A DNA stretch of 64,000 nucleotides from Sphingobium lignivorans (GCF_014203955.1 NZ_JACHKA010000001.1:2015001-2079000); one strand, 5' to 3'; shown: positions 27,574-36,855, numbered from the stretch's first letter. The notes: generated from the sequence alone by a model not told the origin. A program made the numbers and translations.

Positions 27574-28497
27574 GTGACCTCGATTGCCCTCAAGGCCGAA
27601 CCAAAGACCGGCGCAAAGATCATCGATGGCCGCGCCGTGGCGCGCGAGATGCGCGCGGAGCAGAAGCTGCGCGTCGAGGCGCTCAAGGAAAAGACCGGCG
27701 TCACGCCCGGCCTTGCGGTGGTGCTGGTCGGCGACGATCCCGCTTCGGCGCTTTATGTGGCCAACAAGGTCAAGGCCTGCGATGCCGTCGGCATCACCTC
27801 CTTCAGCCATCGCTTCCCCGCGACGATCACCAATGAGGAGCTGCTGGGCCTCATCGAGACGCTGAACGCGGACCCTGCCGTCCACGGCATTCTGGTGCAG
27901 CTCCCCCTCCCCCGCCACATCGACATGGCAAAGGTGCTCGAGACGATCACCCCCGAGAAGGACGTCGACGGCTTCCACCTGTACAATGTCGGCGCGCTGG
28001 TCGTCGGTCGCCAGATTTTCCCGCCCTGCACGCCCTATGGCGTCATGAACCTGCTCAAGCATGAGAATATCCCCATCGAGGGGCGCAATGTCGTCGTGGT
28101 CGGCGCCTCCAACATCGTGGGCAAGCCGATGGCGCTCATGCTGATGGCGCAGGACGCGACCGTGGCGATCTGCCACGCCAAGACGCGTGATCTCGCCCAG
28201 TTCACCATCCTGGCGGACATTCTGGTGGTGGCGGCAGGCGTGCCGAACCTCATCCTGCCGCAGATGGTGAAGACCGGCGTCGTCGTCATCGACGTCGGCA
28301 TCAATCGCCTGCCGGATGGCCGCGTCGTCGGCGATGTCGATTTCGAGGGCGTCAGCAAGAAGGCAAGCTACATCACGCCCGTTCCCGGCGGCGTCGGGCC
28401 GATGACCATCACCATGCTCATCGACAACACCATCCTGTCCGCCGAGCGCAGCACCGGCCTACGCACGGACGATCCGCGCGAAGAGGCAGTGGCCTGA
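27574..28497 (+). CDS. folD: bifunctional methylene-THF dehydrogenase / methenyl-THF cyclohydrolase
   Basis: 307 residues from a GTG. It catalyses oxidation of 5,10-methylene-THF and hydrolysis to 10-formyl-THF in one-carbon metabolism. The active-site Lys is in SALYVANKVKAC, the substrate motif is GILVQLPLPRH, the NADP site GASNIVGKPMA, and the C-terminal TPVPGGVGPMT signature is intact. It has a slightly extended N-terminus (about 15 residues) and a 20-residue C-terminal tail. Confidence 0.96.
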   Translation: MTSIALKAEPKTGAKIIDGRAVAREMRAEQKLRVEALKEKTGVTPGLAVVLVGDDPASALYVANKVKACDAVGITSFSHRFPATITNEELLGLIETLNADPAVHGILVQLPLPRHIDMAKVLETITPEKDVDGFHLYNVGALVVGRQIFPPCTPYGVMNLLKHENIPIEGRNVVVVGASNIVGKPMALMLMAQDATVAICHAKTRDLAQFTILADILVVAAGVPNLILPQMVKTGVVVIDVGINRLPDGRVVGDVDFEGVSKKASYITPVPGGVGPMTITMLIDNTILSAERSTGLRTDDPREEAVA

Positions 28498-28554
28498 GTT
28501 GATCGGGGACGGCGGCCATCGGCGACAGCCGCCCCGGAGAAGGCGCTTTCCGGA

Positions 28555-28872
28555 TTGAAGACGTTCCTGCTCTTCGCGGCGACTGCGCTCGCGGAAATCA
28601 TCGGCTGCTATCTGCCATGGCTGTGGCTGAGAGGCGGCAAATCGGTCTGGCTGCTGTTGCCCGCCGCGATCAGTCTCGCTCTGTTCGCGTGGTTGCTCAC
28701 GCTGCACGGCACGGCGGCCGGCCGGGTCTATGCCGCTTATGGCGGCGTCTACATCGGCATGGCGATCCTCTGGCTGTGGGCGGTCGATGGCGTCCGCCCG
28801 ACGGGCTGGGATATGGCGGGCGCGCTGGTCGCGCTCACCGGCATGGCCATCATCATGTTCCAGCCACGCTGA
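28555..28872 (+). CDS. ynfA: YnfA/UPF0060 small membrane protein
   Basis: 105 residues starting from TTG ([20 protein letters not shown]). It has four hydrophobic helices, with the conserved [12 protein letters not shown] and [16 protein letters not shown] stretches that define the family, distantly related to small multidrug-resistance transporters. It is an inner-membrane protein without a firmly established role. It follows folD by 57 nt and may share its transcript. Confidence 0.9.
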   Translation: MKTFLLFAATALAEIIGCYLPWLWLRGGKSVWLLLPAAISLALFAWLLTLHGTAAGRVYAAYGGVYIGMAILWLWAVDGVRPTGWDMAGALVALTGMAIIMFQPR

Positions 28873-28998
28873 TTGACCGCCCGCCCGAGCTGCTGCTTTC
28901 CGCCCCGGGGGATGCTGGCCTCGCGGCGGCTGTCCCGATGACCGGGGGATCAAAGCGCGCGGATTGACTTGCGGGCGCATCCGGCCGCAAGGAAGCGC

Positions 28999-29811
28999 AT
29001 GCCCGACCCGACATGCGCACCGGACTCTCCCGTTCTCTTCTTCGACTCGGGTGTTGGCGGCCTGTCGATTCTCACCCCGGCGCGGCGCCTGCTGCCGCAC
29101 ATGCCCGTGGTCTATGCAGCCGACAGCGCCGGCTTCCCTTACGGCACCAAATCGGAAGGGGAGATCGCGGCGCGCGTCCCCGCTCTGCTGGGCCGGCTGG
29201 TGGAGCGCTATCATCCGCGAATGGCCGTGATCGCCTGCAACACGGCCTCGACCATAGCACTCTCGGCCGTCCGGGCGGCACTCGATATTCCGGTGGTGGG
29301 GACCGTGCCGGCGATCAAGCCCGCCGCGCTGGCGTCGCGTACGCGAGTCATCGGCGTGCTCGGCACAAACGCGACGGTCCGCCAGCCTTATGTGGATCGA
29401 CTCGCGGCTGAGCATGGCGCGGATTGCGTGATCCTGCGCCATGGCAGCGCCGAACTGGTCACTTATGCCGAGGCGCGCCTGCGGGGCGAGCCGGCCGATC
29501 CTGCCGTGCCGCGCCGCGCGCTGGCCGGCCTTCTCGATCAGCCCGGCGGCGAGCGGATGGACATGGTGGTCCTCGCCTGCACGCATTTCCCGCTCGTGGA
29601 GGATGAGCTCGCCGCAGCGGCACCGCGCGCCCTCACATTCCTGGATGGCGGCGCTGGAATCGCCCGCCGCATCGCTTATCTCAATGGAGATATGCCCTGG
29701 CCCGAGGAGAGGCCGGAAGGTGTCGCGGTGTTCACGCGCGTCGATCCCGCAATCGAAGCCCTGGCGCCTGCTTTGGCCCTGTACGGTTTGTCATCGATCA
29801 AGGCGCTCTAG
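28999..29811 (+). CDS. murI: glutamate racemase
   Basis: 270 residues from the ATG at 28999, supported by AAGGA 6 nt upstream rather than an upstream TTG. It makes D-glutamate for peptidoglycan. The two catalytic cysteines are in VIACNTASTIA and VVLACTHFPLV, and the N-terminal substrate motif is FFDSGVGGLS. The length is typical. Confidence 0.93.
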   Translation: MPDPTCAPDSPVLFFDSGVGGLSILTPARRLLPHMPVVYAADSAGFPYGTKSEGEIAARVPALLGRLVERYHPRMAVIACNTASTIALSAVRAALDIPVVGTVPAIKPAALASRTRVIGVLGTNATVRQPYVDRLAAEHGADCVILRHGSAELVTYAEARLRGEPADPAVPRRALAGLLDQPGGERMDMVVLACTHFPLVEDELAAAAPRALTFLDGGAGIARRIAYLNGDMPWPEERPEGVAVFTRVDPAIEALAPALALYGLSSIKAL

Positions 29812-29916
29812 CCGCCGTGCGATCATTATGATGGAAATTCTGCGAACTGTTATCAGTGGCTTTTCCGGCATTTGCTGGTAGAGGCGCGAAATATCGAAGT
29901 CGGGGTGCTGCCAAAG

Positions 29917-31137
29917 ATGAATTATCAGCATGTCTTCAATCAGGCCATCGAGCGCCTGCATGCGGAAGGGCGCTATCGCGTCTTCATCGATATCCTGCGC
30001 AACAAGGGCATGTATCCCAATGCGCGCTGCTTCGCGGGGCATAACGGCCCCAAGCCGATCACGGTCTGGTGCTCCAACGACTATCTGGCGATGGGCCAGC
30101 ACCCCAAGGTGATCGCGGCGATGGAAGAAGCGCTGCATGATGTCGGGGCCGGCTCTGGCGGCACGCGCAACATCGGCGGCAACACGCATTACCATATCGA
30201 TCTCGAATGGGAGCTGGCGGACCTCCACGGCAAGGAAGGCGCGCTGCTCTTCACGTCGGGCTATGTCTCGAATGAAGCCACGCTGGCGACGCTGGGCAAG
30301 GTTCTGCCGGGTTGCATCATCTTTTCCGACCAGCTCAATCATGCGTCCATGATCGCCGGCATCCGCAATTCGGGCTGCGAGAAGCGGGTCTTCCGCCACA
30401 ATGATCTCGACCATCTGCGCGAGCTGCTGGCCGAGGCCGATCCGGAAGCGCCCAAGCTCATCGCTTTCGAGAGCGTCTATTCGATGGACGGGGACATCGC
30501 GCCGATCCATGAAATCTGTGATCTGGCCGACGAGTTCAACGCGCTGACCTATTGTGACGAGGTCCATGCGGTCGGCATGTATGGCGCGCGTGGCGGCGGC
30601 ATCACCGAGCGTGACGAGGCGGCCGACCGCGTGACGATCATCGAAGGCACGCTGGGCAAGGCTTTCGGCGTGATGGGCGGCTATATCGCGGCGGACAAGG
30701 TGATCGTCGACGTGATCCGCAGCTATGCGCCCGGCTTCATCTTCACGACCTCGCTTTCGCCTGTGCTGGTCGCCGGCGTGCTGGCGGCTGTCCGCCACCT
30801 CAAGGAGAGCCAGGCCGAGCGCGACGCGCAACAGGCGGCTGCGGCCTTCCTCAAGGCGGAAATGGCGTCGAACGGCCTGCCGGTCATGAATTCCACGACG
30901 CACATCGTGCCGCTGATGGTTGGCGATCCCGTGAAGGCCAAGCGGATCAGCGACATTCTGCTCGCCGAATATGGCGTCTACGTCCAGCCCATCAACTATC
31001 CTACCGTCCCGCGGGGAACCGAGCGGCTGCGCTTCACGCCCGGTCCTCAGCATTCCGAGGAGATGATGCGGGACCTGGTGAGCGCGCTTTGCGAGATCTG
31101 GGATCGACTCGAGCTGGAATTCCGTCAGGCCGCCTGA
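29917..31137 (+). CDS. hemA: 5-aminolevulinate synthase
   Basis: 406 residues from the ATG at 29917 ([11 protein letters not shown]). It is a PLP enzyme condensing glycine with succinyl-CoA, the C4 route to haem that is characteristic of alphaproteobacteria. Lys248 in EGTLGKAFG binds [29 protein letters not shown] and [12 protein letters not shown] are the other signature segments. The length matches the family. The 105 nt between murI and this start hold no obvious gene. Confidence 0.96.
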   Translation: MNYQHVFNQAIERLHAEGRYRVFIDILRNKGMYPNARCFAGHNGPKPITVWCSNDYLAMGQHPKVIAAMEEALHDVGAGSGGTRNIGGNTHYHIDLEWELADLHGKEGALLFTSGYVSNEATLATLGKVLPGCIIFSDQLNHASMIAGIRNSGCEKRVFRHNDLDHLRELLAEADPEAPKLIAFESVYSMDGDIAPIHEICDLADEFNALTYCDEVHAVGMYGARGGGITERDEAADRVTIIEGTLGKAFGVMGGYIAADKVIVDVIRSYAPGFIFTTSLSPVLVAGVLAAVRHLKESQAERDAQQAAAAFLKAEMASNGLPVMNSTTHIVPLMVGDPVKAKRISDILLAEYGVYVQPINYPTVPRGTERLRFTPGPQHSEEMMRDLVSALCEIWDRLELEFRQAA

Positions 31138-31146
31138 GGCCCCTCC

Positions 31147-31191
31147 CCGGCTTTTTCTCGGTGCTGTCCGTCCGGCCATGAGAAAGGCCGG
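31147..31191. terminator. possible bidirectional terminator between convergent hemA and EAL genes
   Basis: An imperfect inverted repeat pairs CCGGCTTTTTCTC (31147-31159) with GAGAAAGGCCGG (31180-31191) across a 20-nt loop, in the 66-nt interval between two convergent genes. The stem has one bulge and no clean T-run, so this is a weak call. Confidence 0.4.
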
Positions 31192-31203
31192 GCAGGCGCG
31201 CCG

Positions 31204-33309
31204 TCAGCGCCCCTTGACGAGATCGGCCAGTGCCGCGCTCGTGATCGGCGGCGAGCGCAGGAAACCCTGATAACTGGTGCAGCCGGCGCGGGCGAGAAGT
31301 GCGAGCTGCTGCTCCGTCTCCACCCCTTCGGCGATGACGCCGAGGTCCAGCGAGCGGGCCATGTCGATGATGGCGCGCACGATGATGCGGTCGCGCCCCG
31401 TTCCGGTGATATCGCGCGCGATGCTGCTGTCGATCTTGAGATAGTCGAGCGGCAAGGACTTGAGATAGGCGAGGCTCGAATAGCCCGTGCCGAAGTCGTC
31501 CACCGCGACCGCCAACCCCGCTTCGCGAAGCTGCGTCAACAGCAGGGACGCCGTGCCCAGGTCCTCGACCAGCCCGCTCTCCGTCAGCTCCACCGTGAGT
31601 CGGTCTCGCGAGAAGCCGGACTCGTCGACAAGCTGCAGGAAGCTGGTGAGAAAATCGGGTTCGGATATGTCGGCGGCCGTCACATTGATCGACAGGCGCA
31701 AGGACCGCAGTTCCGCCGGCCATGCGGCCGCTTCGGTGAGCGCGCGGGCATGGATATGGTCTGACAGCGGCAATATGAAATCGGACCGCTCGGCAATGGC
31801 GAACAAGGCGCCGGCACCGATCTCGCCATAATGGGGATGCTGCCAGCGCGCGAGCGCCTCGGCGCCGATGATGCCGTCCGTCGCCATGTCATATTGGGGC
31901 TGGAAGAGGATTTGGATCTGTCCGCTGTCCAGCGCGTGGCGCAAGTCGCTGTGCAGCCGGTCGTCGTCCACGATCCTGCTGCTGTCGTCCGCGACACGGA
32001 CGCGAATCCCCCCTTGCGGCCCGCCCCGCCGCGCATCGGCCAGCGCATTGCTGGCGCGGCGCAGGATCGTCTCCGCGCTGTCCCCATCCTGCCCCGGCGC
32101 GATGCCGCAACGGCTGGAGAGGCGGATGAGGAAATCGCCCGCATTGAACGGCCGGCTGATCTCGACGACGATCTGGCGCGCCAGAAGCCCGGCACGGTCG
32201 AGCAGGGCCTCGGAGGCATCGCGTTCACCGACGAGACCGACCAGAAATTCGGTGCCGGTGAGCCGCGCCACCAGCGCACCCCGCCCGCCCATGGCCTCCA
32301 CGAGTCGCGTGAGGCGCATGGCCACGCGCGCCAGCATGGCATCGCCGACCAGCCGGCCATAAGCGCTGTTCACGCGGTCGAACTCGCCCAGTCCCACCAG
32401 GATTGCCAGGGGTCGCCGTCCCGCTGCCTGAACCTGATCGAACCAACGCATCGCGCCCTGCCGACTGGCCAGGCCCGTCATCGGATCGCGATCGCGGGAA
32501 TTGGAACGGGGCTGCGCGTCCAGTTCCTCGACTTCGCCGCTGAAACCTCTCGAATCAGGATAGAGATGCTGCACGAGCCGGCGCGCCTTCTGCCCCGGCA
32601 GGCTGTGCGCGAACGCCGAGGGCATGAGCTCATCCACCGCCTGGCGGATCGCGGCGATGGCTCCGGCACGATCCGGCCGGTCCAGCGCGCGCACGAGATC
32701 GCTGATCGTCCAGCGGCTGTAATCCACGCCTGGCGCCATCAGCTGGAGAAGCTCGGCGAGCGCGGGGCTGATCGAAAGGGTTCGTTCCGCTCCGTTCCAC
32801 CGCCAGAACAGCGCATCGCTCCGTTGCACGGCATGGCGGTTGCGCGCAGCGGCGAGACTGCCGATCAGCCGCTCGGCCAGCTTGTCGGCCGCCCGCAACG
32901 CGACGCCAAGTCGATTTTCCGTGATGTCGCCGTCCAGAAGATGAGTCACGCCCGACGAGATCAGGTCAGACACATGAGGCGCCGCCATGTCGTCGAGCAG
33001 GACGAGCATCGCGCCACCGGATGCTTCCACCGCATCGGCCAGCGTGGTGACCACCGCCAGCGACTGGGCGGCATCCAATGACCGCAGATCGAGAAGCGCT
33101 GTCCTGGCAAGGCTGCCGAGATAGCGGCTTTCGGCCCGCTCGCGGCTGCGCGCGGCGACGGGCTTCCAGCCAAGCCGGTTGGCCAGGAAGGACAGCGGAT
33201 CGCGATGCCGGGGTGAAAGAATGAACAGCGGCAGCCGGTCCGGATCGTCTGGCAATCCGCCCCCGGGAGCTTGCTCTCCCTGCGTCTGCTTGACTTCGGC
33301 GTCTGTCAA
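31204..33309 (-). CDS. c-di-GMP phosphodiesterase with degenerate GGDEF and intact EAL domain
   Basis: 701 residues with no transmembrane segment. A response-regulator-like or sensory region occupies about residues 1-270. A GGDEF-type domain follows near 270-430, whose active-site loop reads LTGTEFLVGL instead of GGDEF, so cyclase activity is probably lost. The EAL domain runs from about 440 to the end with GAEALARWQHP, VELTESG, DDFGTGYSSLAYLKSLP, DYLKID and IAEGVETE, so the hydrolase site looks complete. It probably lowers c-di-GMP, with the GGDEF part acting as a regulatory GTP-binding domain. Confidence 0.9.
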   Translation of the reverse strand: MTDAEVKQTQGEQAPGGGLPDDPDRLPLFILSPRHRDPLSFLANRLGWKPVAARSRERAESRYLGSLARTALLDLRSLDAAQSLAVVTTLADAVEASGGAMLVLLDDMAAPHVSDLISSGVTHLLDGDITENRLGVALRAADKLAERLIGSLAAARNRHAVQRSDALFWRWNGAERTLSISPALAELLQLMAPGVDYSRWTISDLVRALDRPDRAGAIAAIRQAVDELMPSAFAHSLPGQKARRLVQHLYPDSRGFSGEVEELDAQPRSNSRDRDPMTGLASRQGAMRWFDQVQAAGRRPLAILVGLGEFDRVNSAYGRLVGDAMLARVAMRLTRLVEAMGGRGALVARLTGTEFLVGLVGERDASEALLDRAGLLARQIVVEISRPFNAGDFLIRLSSRCGIAPGQDGDSAETILRRASNALADARRGGPQGGIRVRVADDSSRIVDDDRLHSDLRHALDSGQIQILFQPQYDMATDGIIGAEALARWQHPHYGEIGAGALFAIAERSDFILPLSDHIHARALTEAAAWPAELRSLRLSINVTAADISEPDFLTSFLQLVDESGFSRDRLTVELTESGLVEDLGTASLLLTQLREAGLAVAVDDFGTGYSSLAYLKSLPLDYLKIDSSIARDITGTGRDRIIVRAIIDMARSLDLGVIAEGVETEQQLALLARAGCTSYQGFLRSPPITSAALADLVKGR

Positions 33310-33374
33310 AGCGCGGTGCGACCTGTTCGAGTTCTTGCGGGATGGTTGCGCCAGCCCTGTGCATCGCCTAGCTA

Positions 33375-34406
33375 ATGCTTATGGCGAACGCAATCGAGAC
33401 ACAGGCGAAAGCGGCTGCGGGCATGCGCGATTCTCATGGTCGGCAGATCGACTATCTGCGCATTTCCGTGACGGACCGGTGCGATCTGCGCTGTCGCTAC
33501 TGCATGAGCGAGACGATGCAGTTCCTGCCGCGCCGGGAAATCCTCACGCTGGAGGAAATCGCCATCATCGCCGAGCGCTTCATCGCGCGCGGCGTGCGCC
33601 GCATCCGCCTGTCAGGCGGCGAGCCGCTCGTGCGCCGGGATTTCGCGGATCTTGCCCGCGCGCTCGGCCGTCATGTGAAGTCCGGGCGGCTGGACGAACT
33701 CACGCTCACGACCAACGGCACGCAGCTCGCCAGGCATGCGGACATGCTGTTCGATGCCGGCATTCGTCGCATCAATGTGAGCCTCGACGCCCTTGATCCG
33801 GCGATTTTCGCGGACATCACGCGCGGCGGCGACCTGCCGGCTCTCCTGGCGGGTTTGGAAGCGGCGCGCGCGGCCGGGCTGAAGCTCAAGATCAACATGG
33901 TGGCGCTGCGTGGCGTCAACGAGGATCAGGTCCTCCCGCTGCTCGATTTCTGCGAGACGCATGGCCATGACCTGACGCTTATCGAGACCATGCCGCTTGG
34001 CGACGTGGCCGATGACCGCGCCGACCATTTTCTGCCACTGATCGAAGCGATCGCCCCTATTCGCGCCCGGCATGACCTCGTGCCGCTGTCCGAGCGGACC
34101 GGCGGGCCGGCACGCTATTTCGCCCTGTCCGGCCTCAGGACGCGGCTCGGGCTGATCACGCCGCTCTCGGAGAATTTCTGCGCGGGCTGCAACCGCATGC
34201 GGCTGACCTGCCAGGGCCGCATCTACATGTGCCTCGGCCATGAGGACCATGTGGACCTCAAGGCCGCTTTTCGCGCGGACGGCGTCGCCGGCATCGACGC
34301 ATTGCTCGATCAGGCGCTCGCGGCCAAGCCTGCAGCTCATGATTTCAGCGTCTCCAGAGGCGCTTCGCCGTCCACGCGGCGCCATATGAGCGTTACCGGC
34401 GGCTAG
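33375..34406 (+). CDS. moaA: GTP 3',8-cyclase (molybdenum cofactor biosynthesis)
   Basis: 343 residues. A radical-SAM enzyme, it forms the first intermediate of molybdopterin synthesis. The N-terminal cluster is Cys36, Cys40 and Cys43 (DRCDLRCRYCM). The C-terminal cluster is in FCAGCNRMRLTC and GRIYMCLG, and the C-terminus ends in the conserved Gly-Gly. An in-frame ATG two codons later is an alternative start. It is divergent from the EAL gene by 65 nt. Confidence 0.95.
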   Translation: MLMANAIETQAKAAAGMRDSHGRQIDYLRISVTDRCDLRCRYCMSETMQFLPRREILTLEEIAIIAERFIARGVRRIRLSGGEPLVRRDFADLARALGRHVKSGRLDELTLTTNGTQLARHADMLFDAGIRRINVSLDALDPAIFADITRGGDLPALLAGLEAARAAGLKLKINMVALRGVNEDQVLPLLDFCETHGHDLTLIETMPLGDVADDRADHFLPLIEAIAPIRARHDLVPLSERTGGPARYFALSGLRTRLGLITPLSENFCAGCNRMRLTCQGRIYMCLGHEDHVDLKAAFRADGVAGIDALLDQALAAKPAAHDFSVSRGASPSTRRHMSVTGG

Positions 34407-34419
34407 GCCGGCACACGCC

Positions 34420-35190
34420 ATGGATCGCAAACTCGCTCTGCTCGCATCGCCGACGGACGCGGCGCAGGAAGCGGCGCGGCGCCTGAGCACCATCTCCCAT
34501 TTCGTCGAGATCGGACAGGCTGATGCCATCATCGCGCTGGGCGGCGATGGCTTCATGCTTCAGACCTTGCACGGCATGCTGGAAAACCACCGCACGGTGC
34601 CGGTCTTCGGCATGAATCTCGGTACCGTCGGCTTCCTGATGAACGAGTGGCGGCTGGCAGGGCTGGACCAGCGCCTCGACCGGGCGAAGGCCTTCAAGGT
34701 CAACCCGCTACGGATGCACGCCACCACGGTGAGCGGCGAGCAGATCACCCTGCCCGCCATCAACGAGGTCTCCCTCCTCCGCGAAACGCGCCAGACAGCC
34801 TGGATCGAGGTATCCGTGAACGGCCGCGTCGTGATCCCCGAGTTGGTCTGCGATGGCGCGCTGGTGGCGACGCCCGCCGGCTCCACGGCCTATAATCTCT
34901 CCGCGCAGGGCCCGATCCTGCCGCTGGGCTGCGGATTGGTGGCCCTGACGCCGATCAGCCCCTTCCGCCCGCGCCGCTGGCGTGGCGCGATCCTGCCGGA
35001 GCGCACGCGCATCACCTTGCGGGTCGTGGATCCCGTCAAACGGCCCGTTTCCGCCGTGGCCGACCAGCGCGAGGTGCGCGATGTGGCGCAGGTGCAGATC
35101 GCGGTGGACTTCGCCATGCCGCTGACGCTGCTGTTCGATCCGGAGCATACGCTGGACGATCGCATCGCCGCTGAACAATTTATCTCCTGA
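34420..35190 (+). CDS. nadK: NAD kinase
   Basis: 256 residues. It makes NADP from NAD. The GGDG motif is at residues 41-44 (ALGGDGFMLQ). A nucleotide-binding stretch is VCDGALVATPAGSTAYNLSA, with GPILPLGCG following. It lies 13 nt after moaA. It is the last clear chromosomal protein gene before the prophage. Confidence 0.93.
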   Translation: MDRKLALLASPTDAAQEAARRLSTISHFVEIGQADAIIALGGDGFMLQTLHGMLENHRTVPVFGMNLGTVGFLMNEWRLAGLDQRLDRAKAFKVNPLRMHATTVSGEQITLPAINEVSLLRETRQTAWIEVSVNGRVVIPELVCDGALVATPAGSTAYNLSAQGPILPLGCGLVALTPISPFRPRRWRGAILPERTRITLRVVDPVKRPVSAVADQREVRDVAQVQIAVDFAMPLTLLFDPEHTLDDRIAAEQFIS

Positions 35191-35196
35191 GAGCTC

Positions 35197-35226
35197 TTGC
35201 CATCCTTTGAAACCCGCTGCTATAGG
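35197..35226 (+). promoter_or_regulatory. promoter of tRNA-Asn
   Basis: TTGCCA (35197-35202) and TATAGG (35221-35226) are spaced by 18 bp, 30 bp upstream of the mature tRNA start. The hexamers match sigma-70 consensus at 4 of 6 positions each. Confidence 0.5.
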
Positions 35227-35256
35227 CGCGGCCTCGCCGGGCAGATGCCCGGTTGC

Positions 35257-35331
35257 TCCCCGATAGCTCAGCGGTAGAGCTCTCGACTGTTAATCGAGCG
35301 GCCGTTGGTTCGAATCCAACTCGGGGAGCCA
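35257..35331 (+). tRNA. tRNA-Asn (anticodon GTT), presumed prophage attachment site
   Basis: 75 nt with encoded CCA. The acceptor TCCCCGA pairs with TCGGGGA. The anticodon arm is CTCGA-CTGTTAA-TCGAG with GTT at 35289-35291. The T-arm is normal (TTCGAAT). The integrase gene starts 182 nt downstream and points the same way, the standard layout for insertion into a tRNA 3' end. The attL core is therefore expected in its 3' half. The matching attR is not in the window. Confidence 0.96.
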
Positions 35332-35339
35332 CTTCTTTT

Positions 35340-35371
35340 CTCAGCGTAGTGTCCTGACGTGTCTGTGCGTC
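35340..35371 (+). repeat. 32-bp direct repeat, copy 1 (tRNA-Asn to integrase interval)
   Basis: Identical over 32 bp to 35423-35454 (begins CTCAGCGTAGTG, ends GTCTGTGCGTC), with an 83-bp period. It contains TGTC twice in direct orientation. Position beside the attachment site suggests integrase-arm or excisionase sites. Confidence 0.8.
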
Positions 35372-35422
35372 TCACGCAGCCGAAAATTCGGCGGAAATCC
35401 ATTAAATCTTAGCCAAATGGCG

Positions 35423-35454
35423 CTCAGCGTAGTGTCCTGACGTGTCTGTGCGTC
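35423..35454 (+). repeat. 32-bp direct repeat, copy 2
   Basis: Second exact copy of the 35340-35371 repeat, 60 bp upstream of the integrase ATG. Between the copies lies a short dyad GCCGAA-AA-TTCGGC (35379-35392). Confidence 0.8.
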
Positions 35455-35513
35455 CCAGCGCCGTGTTGGTAGATTTGTTGGTAGGTTTTCAGCAGAGAGG
35501 TTTTCATACCAAC

Positions 35514-36746
35514 ATGCTCAACGATGCTCAGCTCAGAAATCTGAAGCCGCGCGAATCAGCGTATCGGGTATCTGATGGCGGCGGCCTGATGATTCAGGTC
35601 GAGAAGAACGGCTCCAAGCTGTGGCGTATCGCGTACCGCTTCGAGAAGAAGCAGAAGATGATTTCGGGCGGCAAGTACCCGACCGTCACCCTGGCGGCCG
35701 CCCGAGCCTGGCGCGATCGGATCAAGGATATTCTGGCGCGCGGAGAAGACCCCTCGCTGGTGCTCAAGGCCGAGCGCGACGCCTCGCCCGTGGATCATAG
35801 CTTTCGCGCAGCCGGAGAACGGTGGTTCGAAATCAAGACCCGAAACTGGGGAGAGAAGGCCAGGCGGCGCGTCGAGAGTCGCTTGCTCGGTGACGTCTAC
35901 CCGGCGATCGGAAAGAAGCACGTCGCCGACGTGAGCCCGCAGGACGTGATTGCGTTGCTTCGGAAAGTGGAGGCGCGCGGCGTCGGTGAGACGGTGTGGC
36001 GTGTGCGCAGCTTCTGCCATGACATCTTCGCGTTCGCCAAGGTCGAGGGCTGGTGCGAGACCAATCCGGCGTCAGATATTCAACCCGCGCTCAAGACGAA
36101 GCCTCCTGCCGTCCATCGGCGTCGCATCGCTCCGAAGGATATGGGGTCGTTTCTCGCGCGCCAGCGTACCGACGAGGCGTCCGAGATGACTCATCTCGCG
36201 CTAAGGCTCACCATCCTGACATGGGCGAGAACCGGAGAAGTCCGCTTCGCATCGATCGACGAGATGGAGGGGCTGGACGGACCAGAGCCGCTGTGGCGGC
36301 TGAGCGCAGAGCGCATGAAGATGGATCGGGAGCATGTCGTGCCGCTGAGCCGGCAAGCCGTTGCGATCGTCAAGCGGCTGCGTGAGATGAACCCTCACAG
36401 CCGGATGCTGTTCAGCGTCCACTACAGTAAGAGCGGGGTCATCAGCGAGAACCGGATGCTGGACGTAATGTATCGGCTCGGACTGAGAGGCAAAGCGACG
36501 GTTCACGGCTTCCGTGGAACGGCCTCCACATGGGCGAACGAGCAAATGATCGTTGCCGGTGATCCGCCGATCGAGGTGCGCAAATATCATGAGGATTGGG
36601 TCGAACTGGCGCTGGCCCATGGCGAACCGAACAAGGTCCGCGGCGCCTACAACTCTGCGCTCCATCTCGGTGCTCGCCGCCGCCTGCTACAGGACTGGGC
36701 GGATTGGCTCGATGAGCAGGAAGAGCTCGCTGCCCTGGTGGGCTGA
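35514..36746 (+). CDS. int: tyrosine integrase, P4/DUF4102 type
   Basis: 410 residues from the ATG at 35514, preceded by AGAGAGG; an upstream GTG at 35442 lies within the direct repeat and is rejected. The N-terminal arm-binding domain is of the DUF4102 type (LSDAQLRNLKP-like start, VSDGGGLMIQV). The catalytic set is Arg239 (WARTGEVRF), His331 and Arg334 (HGFRGTAS), His369 (LAHGEPNKV) and Tyr379 (GAYNSA). It integrates and excises the prophage at tRNA-Asn. Its stop abuts the 3' end of the opposite-strand tRNA-Trp gene with no spacer. Confidence 0.95.
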   Translation: MLNDAQLRNLKPRESAYRVSDGGGLMIQVEKNGSKLWRIAYRFEKKQKMISGGKYPTVTLAAARAWRDRIKDILARGEDPSLVLKAERDASPVDHSFRAAGERWFEIKTRNWGEKARRRVESRLLGDVYPAIGKKHVADVSPQDVIALLRKVEARGVGETVWRVRSFCHDIFAFAKVEGWCETNPASDIQPALKTKPPAVHRRRIAPKDMGSFLARQRTDEASEMTHLALRLTILTWARTGEVRFASIDEMEGLDGPEPLWRLSAERMKMDREHVVPLSRQAVAIVKRLREMNPHSRMLFSVHYSKSGVISENRMLDVMYRLGLRGKATVHGFRGTASTWANEQMIVAGDPPIEVRKYHEDWVELALAHGEPNKVRGAYNSALHLGARRRLLQDWADWLDEQEELAALVG

Positions 36747-36820
36747 TGGCACAGGCGCAGGGAATCGAACCCTGCTCTCCGGTTTTGGAGACCGGAACAT
36801 CGCCACAATGCTTCGCCTGC
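36747..36820 (-). tRNA. phage-borne tRNA-Trp (anticodon CCA), structurally degenerate
   Basis: 74 nt with encoded CCA. The acceptor GCAGGCG pairs with CGCCTGT (first pair G-U). The D stem is GCAT/ATGT with a 7-nt loop. The anticodon arm CCGGT-CTCCAAA-ACCGG puts CCA at 36788-36786, and the T arm is CAGGG-TTCGATT-CCCTG. Unusual points are A instead of U at position 8, T instead of A at position 14, and a 4-nt variable loop, which would weaken the tertiary core. It is on the minus strand directly after the integrase stop and divergent from the AlpA-like gene, with a 19-bp palindrome between them. Confidence 0.8.
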
Positions 36821-36855
36821 GAACGTGACACTGGCATACTCTAGCCCGGTTGCGT

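Noticed and set aside
28504..28536. GC-rich inverted repeat after folD as terminator
   Set aside because: Bulged stem without T-run, and ynfA follows closely in the same direction.
29821..29840. GATCATTATGATGG before hemA as another palindrome copy
   Set aside because: It lacks the CACTAT/ATAGTG arms; only the AT-rich centre is alike.
35442..35514. GTG start for the integrase
   Set aside because: It lies within the second direct repeat and adds 24 residues unlike integrase arms; ATG 35514 follows AGAGAGG.
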